Source: Atlantibacter sp032075065 (lineage in GTDB: Bacteria > Pseudomonadota > Gammaproteobacteria > Enterobacterales > Enterobacteriaceae). Taken from it: a DNA stretch of 10,509 nucleotides. Shown piece after piece: positions 1 through 7,300 of this stretch. The notes beneath the pieces are model-generated. The model saw only the letters and a program-made list of their open reading frames with translations. It had not been told where the DNA came from and ran no database searches. Position 1 is the stretch's first letter. Each line of letters starts with the position of its first letter. The stretch lies in contig NZ_DAMAZC010000156.1 of NCBI RefSeq assembly GCF_032075065.1, forward strand, positions 1-10,509, read 5' to 3'. The position numbers and the translations under genes are program-made.

Positions 1-1209
1 CTGTTAAGCGCGCTGATTGCCGCCTGGCCGCGCGTTTTGCTGGTGACCACTATTCAGGGCTACGAAGGCACCGGGCGCGGTTTTATGCTGAAGTTTTGCG
101 CGGGAGTGCCGGGAATCCGGCAGTTCGCGCTGTCGCATCCGATCCGCTGGGCGGATAACGATCCTCTTGAACGGGTGCTGGATACGCTGCTGCTGTTTAA
201 GGATGAGGATTTTGCCCGAGCGCCCCAGGGAGACGTCCAGTTCAGCGCCCTGGGGCAGGAACAGTGGGACACAGGGCCCGAACGAATGGCCTCGGTTTAC
301 CAGTTATTGTGCGGTGCGCACTACCGCACATCGCCCCTTGATTTACGCCGCATGATGGATGCGCCGGGCCAGCAGATTATCGCCGGAACGGCAGATGATA
401 AAACGGCGGCGGCGCTGTGGCTGCTGGAGGAGGGCGGGCTTAGCCCGGCGCTGAGCCAGGCGGTGTGGGCGGGCTATCGCCGACCGCGCGGCAATCTGGT
501 GGCGCAATCCCTGGCGGCGCACGGCGGCGACCCCTTTGCGGCAACGTTAAAAGGGTTACGGGTCAGCCGGATCGCCGTGCATCCCGCCCGACAGCGCGAG
601 GGGCTGGGCCAGGCGTTAATTCGCTGGGCGCGTCACCATCACGCGCAGGACATCGATTATCTCTCGGTGAGCTTTGGCTATACCGAAACCCTGTGGCGCT
701 TCTGGCAGCGCTGCGGCTTTACCCTGGCGCGCATCGGTAGCCATCGGGAAGCCAGCAGCGGCTGTTACAACGCCATTGCGCTGCTACCGCTCACGCCAGC
801 AGGCGCAGCGCTGGTTAGTCATGAGCGGGCGCGCTTTGAGCGGGATGCGCCATTCCTGCAAGCCTGGATTGGGGAAAAATTGCCAGTACAAGGCGTGATG
901 GCGACTACGCTTAATGATGATGACTGGCGTGAACTTGCCGGATTCGCCTTTGCCCATCGTCCGCTGGAGACCTGTCTGGGAAGCCTTAACCGACTGGTTA
1001 TCGCCAGCCCGCAGTCGCTTCCCGCGCTGCGAGGACGTCTCGACGTGCGCCAGTCTGTTTCATCGCTGTGCCAGACACTGCGTGTGAGCGGGCGCAAGGC
1101 GTTGCTGGGGCGCTGCCGCCAGGAAGCGTCGCAGGCGTTATATCTGCTCGACCCTGCCCGACACGACGCGTTAAAGAATCAGGTTTTGCAATTGCAATTT
1201 TTCCACTGA
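1..1209 (+). CDS. tmcA: tRNA(Met) cytidine acetyltransferase TmcA, C-terminal 402 residues (5' end outside window)
   Basis: The reading frame is open from base 1 to the TGA at 1207-1209, so this is the 3' part of a gene that begins left of the window. TmcA makes N4-acetylcytidine at the wobble base of elongator tRNA-Met, using acetyl-CoA and ATP. The fragment begins in the end of the helicase-like ATPase module (the QGYEGTGRGF stretch near residues 19-28). It continues through the conserved YRTSPLDLRRMMDAPGQ segment (about residues 108-124) into a GNAT acetyltransferase domain. The acetyl-CoA-binding turn is visible as HPARQREGLG at about nt 580-609, followed by YLSVSFGYT and FWQRCGF. The tail ends in FFH; the E. 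coli protein, as I remember it, ends in LFH. E. coli TmcA has about 671 residues, so roughly 270 N-terminal residues, including the Walker A motif, are missing only because of the window edge. ypfH follows after 72 nt on the same strand. I recognise the family from remembered sequence; no search was run. Confidence 0.95.
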   Translation: MLSALIAAWPRVLLVTTIQGYEGTGRGFMLKFCAGVPGIRQFALSHPIRWADNDPLERVLDTLLLFKDEDFARAPQGDVQFSALGQEQWDTGPERMASVYQLLCGAHYRTSPLDLRRMMDAPGQQIIAGTADDKTAAALWLLEEGGLSPALSQAVWAGYRRPRGNLVAQSLAAHGGDPFAATLKGLRVSRIAVHPARQREGLGQALIRWARHHHAQDIDYLSVSFGYTETLWRFWQRCGFTLARIGSHREASSGCYNAIALLPLTPAGAALVSHERARFERDAPFLQAWIGEKLPVQGVMATTLNDDDWRELAGFAFAHRPLETCLGSLNRLVIASPQSLPALRGRLDVRQSVSSLCQTLRVSGRKALLGRCRQEASQALYLLDPARHDALKNQVLQLQFFH

Positions 1210-1281
1210 CTCGTTCAGTGAAATGGCATGGTCATCGTTTTTCCGGAGCGTAGACTGTATTCACTAACCAGGGAGATAACC

Positions 1282-1980
1282 ATGAATCATGACCACGTTG
1301 TTATTCAAAGCCCAGCCGCACCCGCCAAACAGTTGCTGCTGTTATTTCATGGTGTGGGCGATAATCCGGTCTCCATGGGCGAAATTGGCCGTCACTTCGC
1401 GCCGCTATTTCCCGAGGCGCTGGTGGTCAGCATCGGCGGACCTAACCCGAGCGGGCCAGCGCCGGGTCGTCAGTGGTTCTCCGTGGCGGGCGTAACCGAA
1501 GATAACCGTCAGAAGCGCATTGATGACATCATGCCGCTGTTTATCGAAACCGTGCGCTATTGGCAGCAGCAGAGCGGGGTCGATGCGGGCGCGACGGCGC
1601 TGATTGGCTTCTCGCAGGGGGCGATGATGGCGCTGGAGAGCATTAAGGCGCAACCGGGCCTGGTATCACGGGTTATCGCCTTTAATGGCCGTTTTGCCCG
1701 GCTTCCTGAGCACGTCACCACCGCGACCACGGTGCATTTAATCCACGGCGATGAGGACAGGGTCATTGAACTCTCCCATGCGGTGCGGGCCGAAGAGGCG
1801 TTGACCCAGGCGGGCGGCGACGTGACGCTGGACGTTATCGAGGATTTAGGTCACGCCATCGATGACCGCAGCATGCAGGTGGCGCTGGATCATCTGCGCT
1901 ATACCGTGCCGAAGCGCTACTTTGACGAGGCGCTTAGCGGCGGTAAGCCAAATGATGACGATATTATTGAGATGATATAA
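1282..1980 (+). CDS. ypfH: YpfH, alpha/beta-hydrolase esterase (phospholipase/carboxylesterase family)
   Basis: This 232-residue protein has the length of E. coli YpfH and matches it throughout. It is a cytoplasmic serine esterase of the alpha/beta-hydrolase fold, and E. coli YpfH is reported to hydrolyse short acyl esters. The triad can be read: nucleophile Ser111 in GFSQG (109-113), Asp159 in IHGDEDRVI, and His191 in DLGHAID. The oxyanion-side LFHGVGDN motif is at 21-28. No signal peptide or membrane segment is present. The start chosen is the ATG at 1282, which has AGGGAG six bases upstream and gives MNHDH; the frame is open farther upstream, but no homologue begins there. The gene may be read from tmcA 72 nt upstream, or from its own promoter, which I could not identify. 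It stops directly before a strong hairpin terminator. The physiological substrate is unknown. Confidence 0.94.
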   Translation: MNHDHVVIQSPAAPAKQLLLLFHGVGDNPVSMGEIGRHFAPLFPEALVVSIGGPNPSGPAPGRQWFSVAGVTEDNRQKRIDDIMPLFIETVRYWQQQSGVDAGATALIGFSQGAMMALESIKAQPGLVSRVIAFNGRFARLPEHVTTATTVHLIHGDEDRVIELSHAVRAEEALTQAGGDVTLDVIEDLGHAIDDRSMQVALDHLRYTVPKRYFDEALSGGKPNDDDIIEMI

Positions 1981-2004
1981 AAAAACCCTCGCAAGAGGGT
2001 TTTT
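1981..2004. terminator. Bidirectional intrinsic terminator between ypfH and ypfN
   Basis: A perfect 10-bp inverted repeat, AAAAACCCTC (1981-1990) and GAGGGTTTTT (1995-2004), encloses a GCAA tetraloop. The A-rich and T-rich arms supply a U tract whichever strand is transcribed, and on the minus strand the ypfH stop codon lengthens the U run. It begins at the base after the ypfH stop and lies 16 nt past the ypfN stop, so it can end both converging transcripts. Confidence 0.95.
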
Positions 2005-2020
2005 CATTAGCGGAGGCCGG

Positions 2021-2212
2021 TTACGGCTTTTTCTTCGGCCAGTCGTCCTCATCATCCCATTTATCGTTAAAGTCACGATGTGGGGGCAATTCCGGACGAT
2101 TGTTCAAAAACTTCTTATGATCGATGCGCTTAAGGTCTTTGATGACGTTCAGCAACACGCCAACCAGGAAAACCAGTACCAGTACCCACCAGTATTTCGC
2201 GAGCAAATCCAT
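2021..2212 (-). CDS. ypfN: YpfN, small single-span membrane protein (UPF0370)
   Basis: This 63-residue protein is close to E. coli YpfN (about 66 residues). It has one hydrophobic segment near residues 7-22 (YWWVLVLVFLVGVLLN), then a basic stretch (KDLKRIDHKK). The hydrophilic tail contains PELPPHRDFNDKWDDEDDWPKKK. This is the layout of a small inner-membrane protein with a charged cytoplasmic tail. The ATG at 2212 is preceded by GGGAGGAACTAC, a strong ribosome-binding site at six-base spacing, and it yields MDLLAKYWW; the open frame upstream of it has no family similarity. The gene begins 23 nt after the dapE stop, so it is probably cotranscribed with yffB and dapE. No function is established for the family that I can name, and none is inferred here. 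Confidence 0.93.
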   Translation of the reverse strand: MDLLAKYWWVLVLVFLVGVLLNVIKDLKRIDHKKFLNNRPELPPHRDFNDKWDDEDDWPKKKP

Positions 2213-2235
2213 GTAGTTCCTCCCGAAACGACTCG

Positions 2236-3363
2236 TCAGGCGACGAGTTGCTCCATAATGCGTTGATACATGCGGGCCAGCAGTTGCAGGTCGGCGGCGT
2301 TCACGCACTCATTGATTTTATGAATGGTGGCGTTAACCGGCCCAAGCTCCACAACCTGCGCACCCATCCGTGCGATAAACCGCCCGTCCGAGGTGCCGCC
2401 TGTGGTCAACAGTTGGGGTTTGATTTCATTATAGTGCGCAACCGCGTTCACCACCGCATCCACCAATTTGCCGCGCGACGTCAGGAACGGCTGGCCGGAC
2501 AGCCACCAGTCCACGCTGTAGCGCAACTGATGGCGATCGAGGATCTCGATGACCCGCTGTTTAATCAGCTCGTCGGTCAGTTCGGTGCTGAAGCGGAAGT
2601 TAAACTGCACGAACAGATCGCCGGGGATCACGTTATTGCTGCCGGTTCCGGCTTTAATATTGGCAACTTGCATGCTGGTCGGCGGGAAGAAGGCGTTGCC
2701 GCGATCCCACTCAATGCCGACCAGTTCCGCCAGCATCGGCGCAGCGCGGTGCACCGGGTTATCCGCCAGGTGCGGGTAGGCCACATGGCCCTGCACGCCG
2801 TGAATGGTCAGGTTGCAGGTTAACGAGCCGCGACGACCGTTTTTCACCACGTCTCCTACGACCTCGGTGCTGGACGGTTCGCCTACCAGGCAATAGTCCA
2901 GCCGCTCATTACGCGCCATTAATGCTTCCACCACCTTAACGGTGCCGTTTTTGGCGCTGGCCTCTTCATCGGAAGTGATCAGAAACGCAAGGCGTCCTTT
3001 ATGGTGCGGATGCTGGGCGACAAAGCGTTCCGCTGCGACAACCATCGCGGCAAGGGAACCTTTCATATCCGCCGCGCCGCGACCAAACAGCATGCCGTCG
3101 CGAATGGTGGGTTCAAACGGCGGATTGATCCAGCGGTCGGCATCGCCTGCGGGCACCACGTCGGTATGCCCGGCAAAGGCCAGCGTTTCGCCCTGACCGC
3201 GCCACGCCCAGAAGTTTTGGGTATCGCCAAAATCCATCGACTCGACGGTAAAACCAATGGCTCGCAAGCGTTCGATAAGCAACGCCTGGCAGCCCGCGTC
3301 ATCGGGGCTCAGAGAAGGGCGACGAATAAGCTGCTGTGTCAGCTCAATAACCGGGCAGGACAT
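2236..3363 (-). CDS. dapE: Succinyl-diaminopimelate desuccinylase DapE
   Basis: DapE hydrolyses N-succinyl-L,L-diaminopimelate to succinate and L,L-diaminopimelate. This is a step of the succinylase pathway that supplies lysine and the meso-DAP of peptidoglycan, and the gene is normally essential. The 375-residue length equals that of E. coli DapE. All dinuclear zinc ligands of the M20 family can be read: His66 in AGHTDVV, Asp99 in GAADMKG, Glu134, Glu162 in GEPSS, and His348 in ATIHKINE. Asp68 and the general base Glu133 are also present, as is His193 of the dimerisation lid domain. The catalytic domain is about 1-180 and 295-375, with the lid between. The ATG at 3363 was chosen because it gives MSCPVIEL and has GAGGTG seven bases upstream, inside the end of yffB. 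A 37-residue longer reading would run into yffB and has no family support. yffB lies 4 nt upstream and ypfN 23 nt downstream, forming an operon. Confidence 0.97.
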   Translation of the reverse strand: MSCPVIELTQQLIRRPSLSPDDAGCQALLIERLRAIGFTVESMDFGDTQNFWAWRGQGETLAFAGHTDVVPAGDADRWINPPFEPTIRDGMLFGRGAADMKGSLAAMVVAAERFVAQHPHHKGRLAFLITSDEEASAKNGTVKVVEALMARNERLDYCLVGEPSSTEVVGDVVKNGRRGSLTCNLTIHGVQGHVAYPHLADNPVHRAAPMLAELVGIEWDRGNAFFPPTSMQVANIKAGTGSNNVIPGDLFVQFNFRFSTELTDELIKQRVIEILDRHQLRYSVDWWLSGQPFLTSRGKLVDAVVNAVAHYNEIKPQLLTTGGTSDGRFIARMGAQVVELGPVNATIHKINECVNAADLQLLARMYQRIMEQLVA

Positions 3364-3367
3364 AACA

Positions 3368-3724
3368 CTACACCTCGTTGAAATACTGCTGATACTGGGT
3401 TTCATTGAAACCCAGCAGCATAGGCTTACCGGGCGCGCAGAGCAATGGGCGTTTGATAATTGCAGGCATTTCAATCATCAATGCAATTGCGCTCGACGCG
3501 TCGGTTATGGCGTTACGTTGGGCTTCATCCAGCTTGCGCCAGGTGGTGCCGCGGGTATTCAACAGGGCTTGCCAACCCACTTCATCGGCAAACTTATGCA
3601 TCATTTCTGCATTAATCCCATCAACGCGATAGTCGTGGAATTGATAATCGATTTGGTGGCTTTCCAACCAGCGCCGCGCTTTTTTGATGGTGTCGCAGTT
3701 TTTGATGCCATGCAGAATGACCAT
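3368..3724 (-). CDS. yffB: YffB, ArsC/Spx-family thioredoxin-fold protein
   Basis: This 118-residue protein matches E. coli YffB along its whole length. It belongs to the ArsC-like (Spx/arsenate reductase-related) thioredoxin-fold family. The single N-terminal cysteine, Cys10 in GIKNCDTIKKARRWL, sits at the ArsC active-site position, and the family's RGTTWRKL (58-65) and KRPLL (91-95) segments are present. No CXXC pair is visible, so a glutathione-linked or non-arsenate thiol role is more likely than classical arsenate reduction. That is inference, since the cellular substrate is not known. The ATG at 3724 has AAGGA six bases upstream. It is the first gene of a minus-strand cluster with dapE (4-nt gap) and ypfN, so its promoter should lie in the AT-rich gap to the right. 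Confidence 0.93.
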   Translation of the reverse strand: MVILHGIKNCDTIKKARRWLESHQIDYQFHDYRVDGINAEMMHKFADEVGWQALLNTRGTTWRKLDEAQRNAITDASSAIALMIEMPAIIKRPLLCAPGKPMLLGFNETQYQQYFNEV

Positions 3725-4170
3725 ATTGAGTCCTTTTGTAGTAATGGAGTTTATTAAATCAAATTTTTAGAATAATTAAATGGAATGAATGCGTGACCTG
3801 CAATATAAATATTCAACGTTAATTATGCAGAAGATAGACAGCTTATCACAAACGATGAATAAACCCTGAATAATAACTGCGGCATATACATCAAGTGATA
3901 GATATTAACAGAAGCAATGATAATCGTCGCAATGATTACAAATTAATCAATTCAGTGAAAAGTGTGATGGAAAAGAAAATTGTCTGTTATCATCAGCGCC
4001 GCTAACACGCCGGTATTATACAGTTTTGTAACGTATTTTATGGGTAAGTTCTTATTTTAAAGCAAATTTCAAAATATTGCGGTCTGTCACGACTTATGTA
4101 TTAGAAACGCGGCATAGTACTTTTCAACGGCATTGAATACCAAAAAATAAGTGTGAAGCAGTTGGCTAAA
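3725..4170. other. AT-rich intergenic stretch with no recognisable gene
   Basis: About 450 bp between the divergent starts of yffB and ypfM are visibly richer in A+T than the flanking coding DNA and carry stops in all frames. Only very short frames exist. Examples are a 14-codon frame starting near 3823 and a 12-codon frame starting near 3967, and neither has a convincing ribosome-binding site or known similarity. The region must contain the yffB-dapE-ypfN promoter, reading leftwards, but no pair of -35/-10 boxes stands out. No tRNA, insertion sequence or long repeat was seen. Binding by a nucleoid protein such as H-NS would suit the composition but is inference. Confidence 0.7.
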
Positions 4171-4213
4171 ATATCTTCACGACGAAGATATATTTTCATA
4201 TAATGAAAATATA
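4171..4213. repeat. Two adjoining palindromes built from four GAARATAT half-sites over the ypfM promoter
   Basis: The first palindrome is ATATCTTC (4171-4178), ACGAC, GAAGATAT (4184-4191). The second is TATATTTTCAT (4189-4199), ATA, ATGAAAATATA (4203-4213). The eight-base unit GAARATAT therefore occurs four times in alternating orientation: minus at 4171-4178, plus at 4184-4191, minus at 4190-4197 and plus at 4205-4212. The first palindrome covers the proposed -35 box and the second is centred on the -10 box. This is the layout expected of an operator for a dimeric repressor, although AT-rich DNA produces some self-complementarity by chance. The binding factor is unknown. Confidence 0.75.
4176..4204 (+). 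promoter_or_regulatory. Predicted sigma-70 promoter of ypfM
   Basis: The box TTCACG (4176-4181; four of six bases of the -35 consensus) stands 17 bases before a perfect TATAAT (4199-4204). Transcription would begin near 4211 and give a leader of only about 18 nt containing the GAGAGG ribosome-binding site at 4218-4223. Both boxes lie inside the palindromes described separately, which suggests a regulated promoter. Confidence 0.7.
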
Positions 4214-4228
4214 ATAAGAGAGGTAGTT

Positions 4229-4288
4229 ATGATTGATCGTGAACTAGGGAACTGGAAAGATTTTATTGATGGGATGCTGCGTAAGTAA
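4229..4288 (+). CDS. ypfM: YpfM, 19-residue small protein
   Basis: A 19-codon frame encodes MIDRELGNWKDFIDGMLRK. It is nearly identical to the E. coli small protein YpfM as I remember it (MIERELGNWKDFIEVMLRK). The match includes conservative changes of Glu to Asp, which supports selection at the protein level. AGAGG lies five bases upstream of the ATG. The peptide is highly charged with regularly placed hydrophobic residues (I2, L6, W9, F12, I13, M16, L17), compatible with a short amphipathic helix. No membrane span or secretion signal is present. It is oriented opposite to both neighbours, yffB and acrD, has its own promoter immediately upstream, and ends at hairpins and a terminator shared with acrD. 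The function is not known to me. Confidence 0.9.
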   Translation: MIDRELGNWKDFIDGMLRK

Positions 4289-4305
4289 CCATCCAGTATG
4301 AAATC

Positions 4306-4349
4306 AAGAACACGACGTTCTTAGAATAATAAATCGTGGGTAAACCCAC
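4306..4349. repeat. Two small hairpins in the ypfM 3' untranslated region
   Basis: The first hairpin is AAGAAC (4306-4311), loop ACGAC, GTTCTT (4317-4322). The second is GTGGG (4336-4340), loop TAAA, CCCAC (4345-4349). Both lie between the ypfM stop and the main terminator. Neither is followed by a T tract on the plus strand, so they look like 3' RNA structure rather than terminators. Confidence 0.6.
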
Positions 4350-4350
4350 T

Positions 4351-4382
4351 AAAAAAGCGACCTTCACAGGCCGCTTTTTTTT
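4351..4382. terminator. Bidirectional intrinsic terminator between ypfM and acrD
   Basis: The stem pairs AAAAAAGCG (4351-4359) with CGCTTTTTT (4372-4380). It continues after one A-C mismatch with CCT/AGG around a TCAC loop. The run of eight T at 4375-4382 serves ypfM transcripts, and the six A at 4351-4356 give the U tract for acrD transcripts. The acrD stop is 12 nt away. Confidence 0.93.
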
Positions 4383-4394
4383 GCCTTAAATCTG

Positions 4395-7300
4395 TTACTT
4401 TTCTGGACGTTCCTTTAACGGGAAACGCTGTCTCACCAGCACAAAAAACAGCGGCACAAAATAAATTGCCAGCACGGTGGCGGAGATCATGCCGCCCATC
4501 ACCCCGGTGCCGACGGCGTGCTGGCTGCTGGAGCCCGCGCCGCTGCTGGTCGCCATCGGCAGTACGCCGAAGATAAACGCCAGCGACGTCATCAGGATCG
4601 GGCGCAGACGCTGGTGGCAGGCTTCCAGCGTGGCGGCGACCAGATCCTTGCCGCGCGCATTCATATCGTTGGCGAATTCGACAATCAGTATCGCGTTTTT
4701 GGCCGATAGCCCTATTACCGTCAGTAACCCCACCTGGAAATAGACATCATTTTCCAGCCCGCGCAGCCAGGTTGCCAGCAGCGCGCCGATCACCCCCAGC
4801 GGCACCACCAGCATCACCGAGAACGGCACCGACCAGCTTTCATACAGCGCCGCCAGGCACAGGAACACCACCAGCAGGGAAATGGCGTACAGCGCCGGAG
4901 CCTGCGCGCCGGAAAGCCGTTCCTGATACGACATCGCCGTCCACTCTACGCCAAATCCGACCGGCAGCTCTTTCACCAACTGCTCCATAATATCCATCGC
5001 GGTCCCGGTACTGACGCCCGGCGCGGCCTCGCCGACGATCTCGACCGCCGAATAGCCGTTGTACCGTTCAAGGCGCGGCGAACCGGTTTCCCAGCGTGAG
5101 GTGGCGAAGGCGGAGAAGGGCACCATCCCGCCGTCTTTATTGCGCACGTACCACTGATTGATGTCTTCCGGCAGCATGCGATATTTGGCGGCAGCCTGGA
5201 CGTAGACCTTTTTCACGCGCCCGCGATCCATAAAGTCATTCACATAGCTGGAGCCCCAGGCGGTTTGCAGGGTGTTATTAATATCGTCAATGGAGACGCC
5301 CAGCGCCTGCGCCTTACGCTGATCGATATCAATCTGCAACTGCGGGCTGTCGTCCAGGCCGTTATGGCGCACACGGGTCAGCTGATGATTATCGCCAGCC
5401 AGCGCCAGCAACTGGTCGCGCGCCTTCATCAGCGCGTCGTGACCGGCTCCGGAGTGATCCTGAAGTTCCATATCAAAGCCCGCCGAACTGCCCATGCCGC
5501 TAATCGCGGGCGGGCTGCTGGCGAACACCCGCGCTTCTTTGATGCCCTGAAACGCTTTGGTGGCGCGTTCGATAATCGCGAACGAGCTGCCGGTTTTCAC
5601 GTCGCGATCGTCCCAGTCTTTCAGGCGCACAAACATCCGCGCCACGTTTTGCCCATTGCCGCCCGGTCCGGAGCCCACGGTGGCGAATACCGACATCACG
5701 TTGTCTTTCTCTTTAGTGAAGAAATAGTGCTCCACCTGCTGAACCACTTTCAGCGTCTGCTGCTGGGTTGCGCCGCTGGGCAACTGAACTGAAGTAATAA
5801 ACATCCCCCGGTCTTCCAGCGGGAGAAACGAAGTCGGCAAGCGTAAAAAGACGATCACCATGCCGCCGAGCAGCAGCGCGTAAATCAGCATCCAGCGCAC
5901 GCTGCGGTGCAAAATCCTGCCCACGCCGCGCTCATAGCGCGCCGCGTTGCGGCTGAACATTCGGTTGAACCAGCCGAAAAAACCGCGCTGGCCGTGGTGC
6001 TCGCCTTTTTGCAGCGGCTTCAACATAGTGGCGCACAGGGCAGGGGTGAGGATCATCGCCACCAGCACCGACAGCACCATGGCGGAAACGATAGTGATTG
6101 AGAATTGCCGATATATCGCGCCGGTGGTGCCGCCGAAAAAGGCCATCGGGATAAACACCGCGGAAAGCACCATGGCGATACCCACCAGCGCGCCCTGGAT
6201 CTGCCCCATCGATTTGCGCGTAGCTTCTCTGGGCGATAAGCCTTCCTCGCTCATAATGCGCTCGACGTTTTCCACCACCACGATGGCGTCATCCACCAGC
6301 AGGCCGATTGCCAGCACCATGGCGAACATCGTCAGCGTGTTAATGCTGTATCCGAAGGTGTACAGCACCGCGAAAGTACCCATTAACACCACCGGAACGG
6401 CGATGGTCGGGATCAGCGTGGCGCGGAAGTTTTGCAAAAACAGGTACATCACCAGGAATACCAGCGCGATGGCTTCCAGCAGCGTTTTCACCACATCGAC
6501 AATCGAGGCCTTAACAAACGAGGTGGTTTCATAAGCGACTTTGTATTCCAGCCCGTGGGGGAAGTATTGGGCCAGTTCATCGAGCTTTTTCAGCGCCAGT
6601 TCCGCCGTTGCCATTTCATTAGCGCCAGACGCCAGTTTGATCCCCAGCCCGGATGCCGCATGGCCGTTAAAGCGGCTCAGATAGTCGTACTTTTCCGCAC
6701 CCATCTCGACCACGGCGACATCGCCGAGTTTTACTTCTGAACCGTCCTGATTAACCCGCAGGGTAATATCGCGGAACTGTTCCGGGGTTTCTAACAGCGA
6801 CTGGGCGTTGATAGTGGCGTTCAGCGCCTGGTTATCCACCGATGGCGTACCGCCCAACTGGCCCACGGCAATCTGGCTGTTCTGGGATTCAATCGCGTCC
6901 ACCACGTCCTGGGTGGTGAGCTGATAGCTGATCAGCTTGCCGGGCTCAAGCCAGATGCGCATCGAGTAGGGCGAGCCGTAGGCGTCGATATCGCCTACGC
7001 CGTCCACGCGGCTTAATGGATCCTGAATATTACTGGCGACGTAATCGGCGATATCCTGTTTATCCATGCTGCCGTCGGTAGAAACAAACGCGATGGTCAG
7101 AATATTGGTGTCGCCGGTTTTACGCACCGTCACCCCCTGATTCTGTACTGCCTGGGGAAGTTTACGCATCGCCGACTGCAACTGGTTTTGCACCTGCTGC
7201 ACGGCTTCGTCCGGGTCGGTCCCGGCGGCGAAACTTAACGTGATAGACGCCTGGCCGGTCCCGCTGCTTTGCGACGACATATACATCAGATTGTCGAGGC

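Noticed and set aside
1204..1220. Inverted repeat CACTGA/TCAGTG at the tmcA stop as a terminator
   Set aside because: The stem is only six pairs and no T tract follows, so termination between tmcA and ypfH is not supported.
2213..2308. 32-residue N-terminal extension of ypfN overlapping dapE
   Set aside because: It reads through the end of dapE in another frame, and the ATG at 2212 has a near-ideal ribosome-binding site.
2248..2823. 191-codon frame on the strand opposite dapE
   Set aside because: It is a GC-rich shadow of dapE; its translation has low-complexity composition and no family resemblance, while dapE is complete with all catalytic residues.
3364..3474. 37-residue N-terminal extension of dapE overlapping yffB
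   Set aside because: The added residues resemble no DapE and lie inside yffB; the ATG at 3363 has a good ribosome-binding site and gives the known 375-residue length.
3823..3867. 14-codon frame in the AT-rich gap as a second small protein
   Set aside because: It has no ribosome-binding site, no recognised similarity and no promoter close upstream.
3917..3930. Fur-box-like AATGATAATC in the yffB-ypfM gap
   Set aside because: Only the left half resembles the 19-bp Fur consensus; about 11 of 19 positions match, which is expected by chance in AT-rich DNA.
5265..5792. 175-codon frame opposite acrD, and similar long frames opposite acrD and narQ
   Set aside because: Such antisense frames follow from codon bias in long real genes; none has a supported start or known domain.
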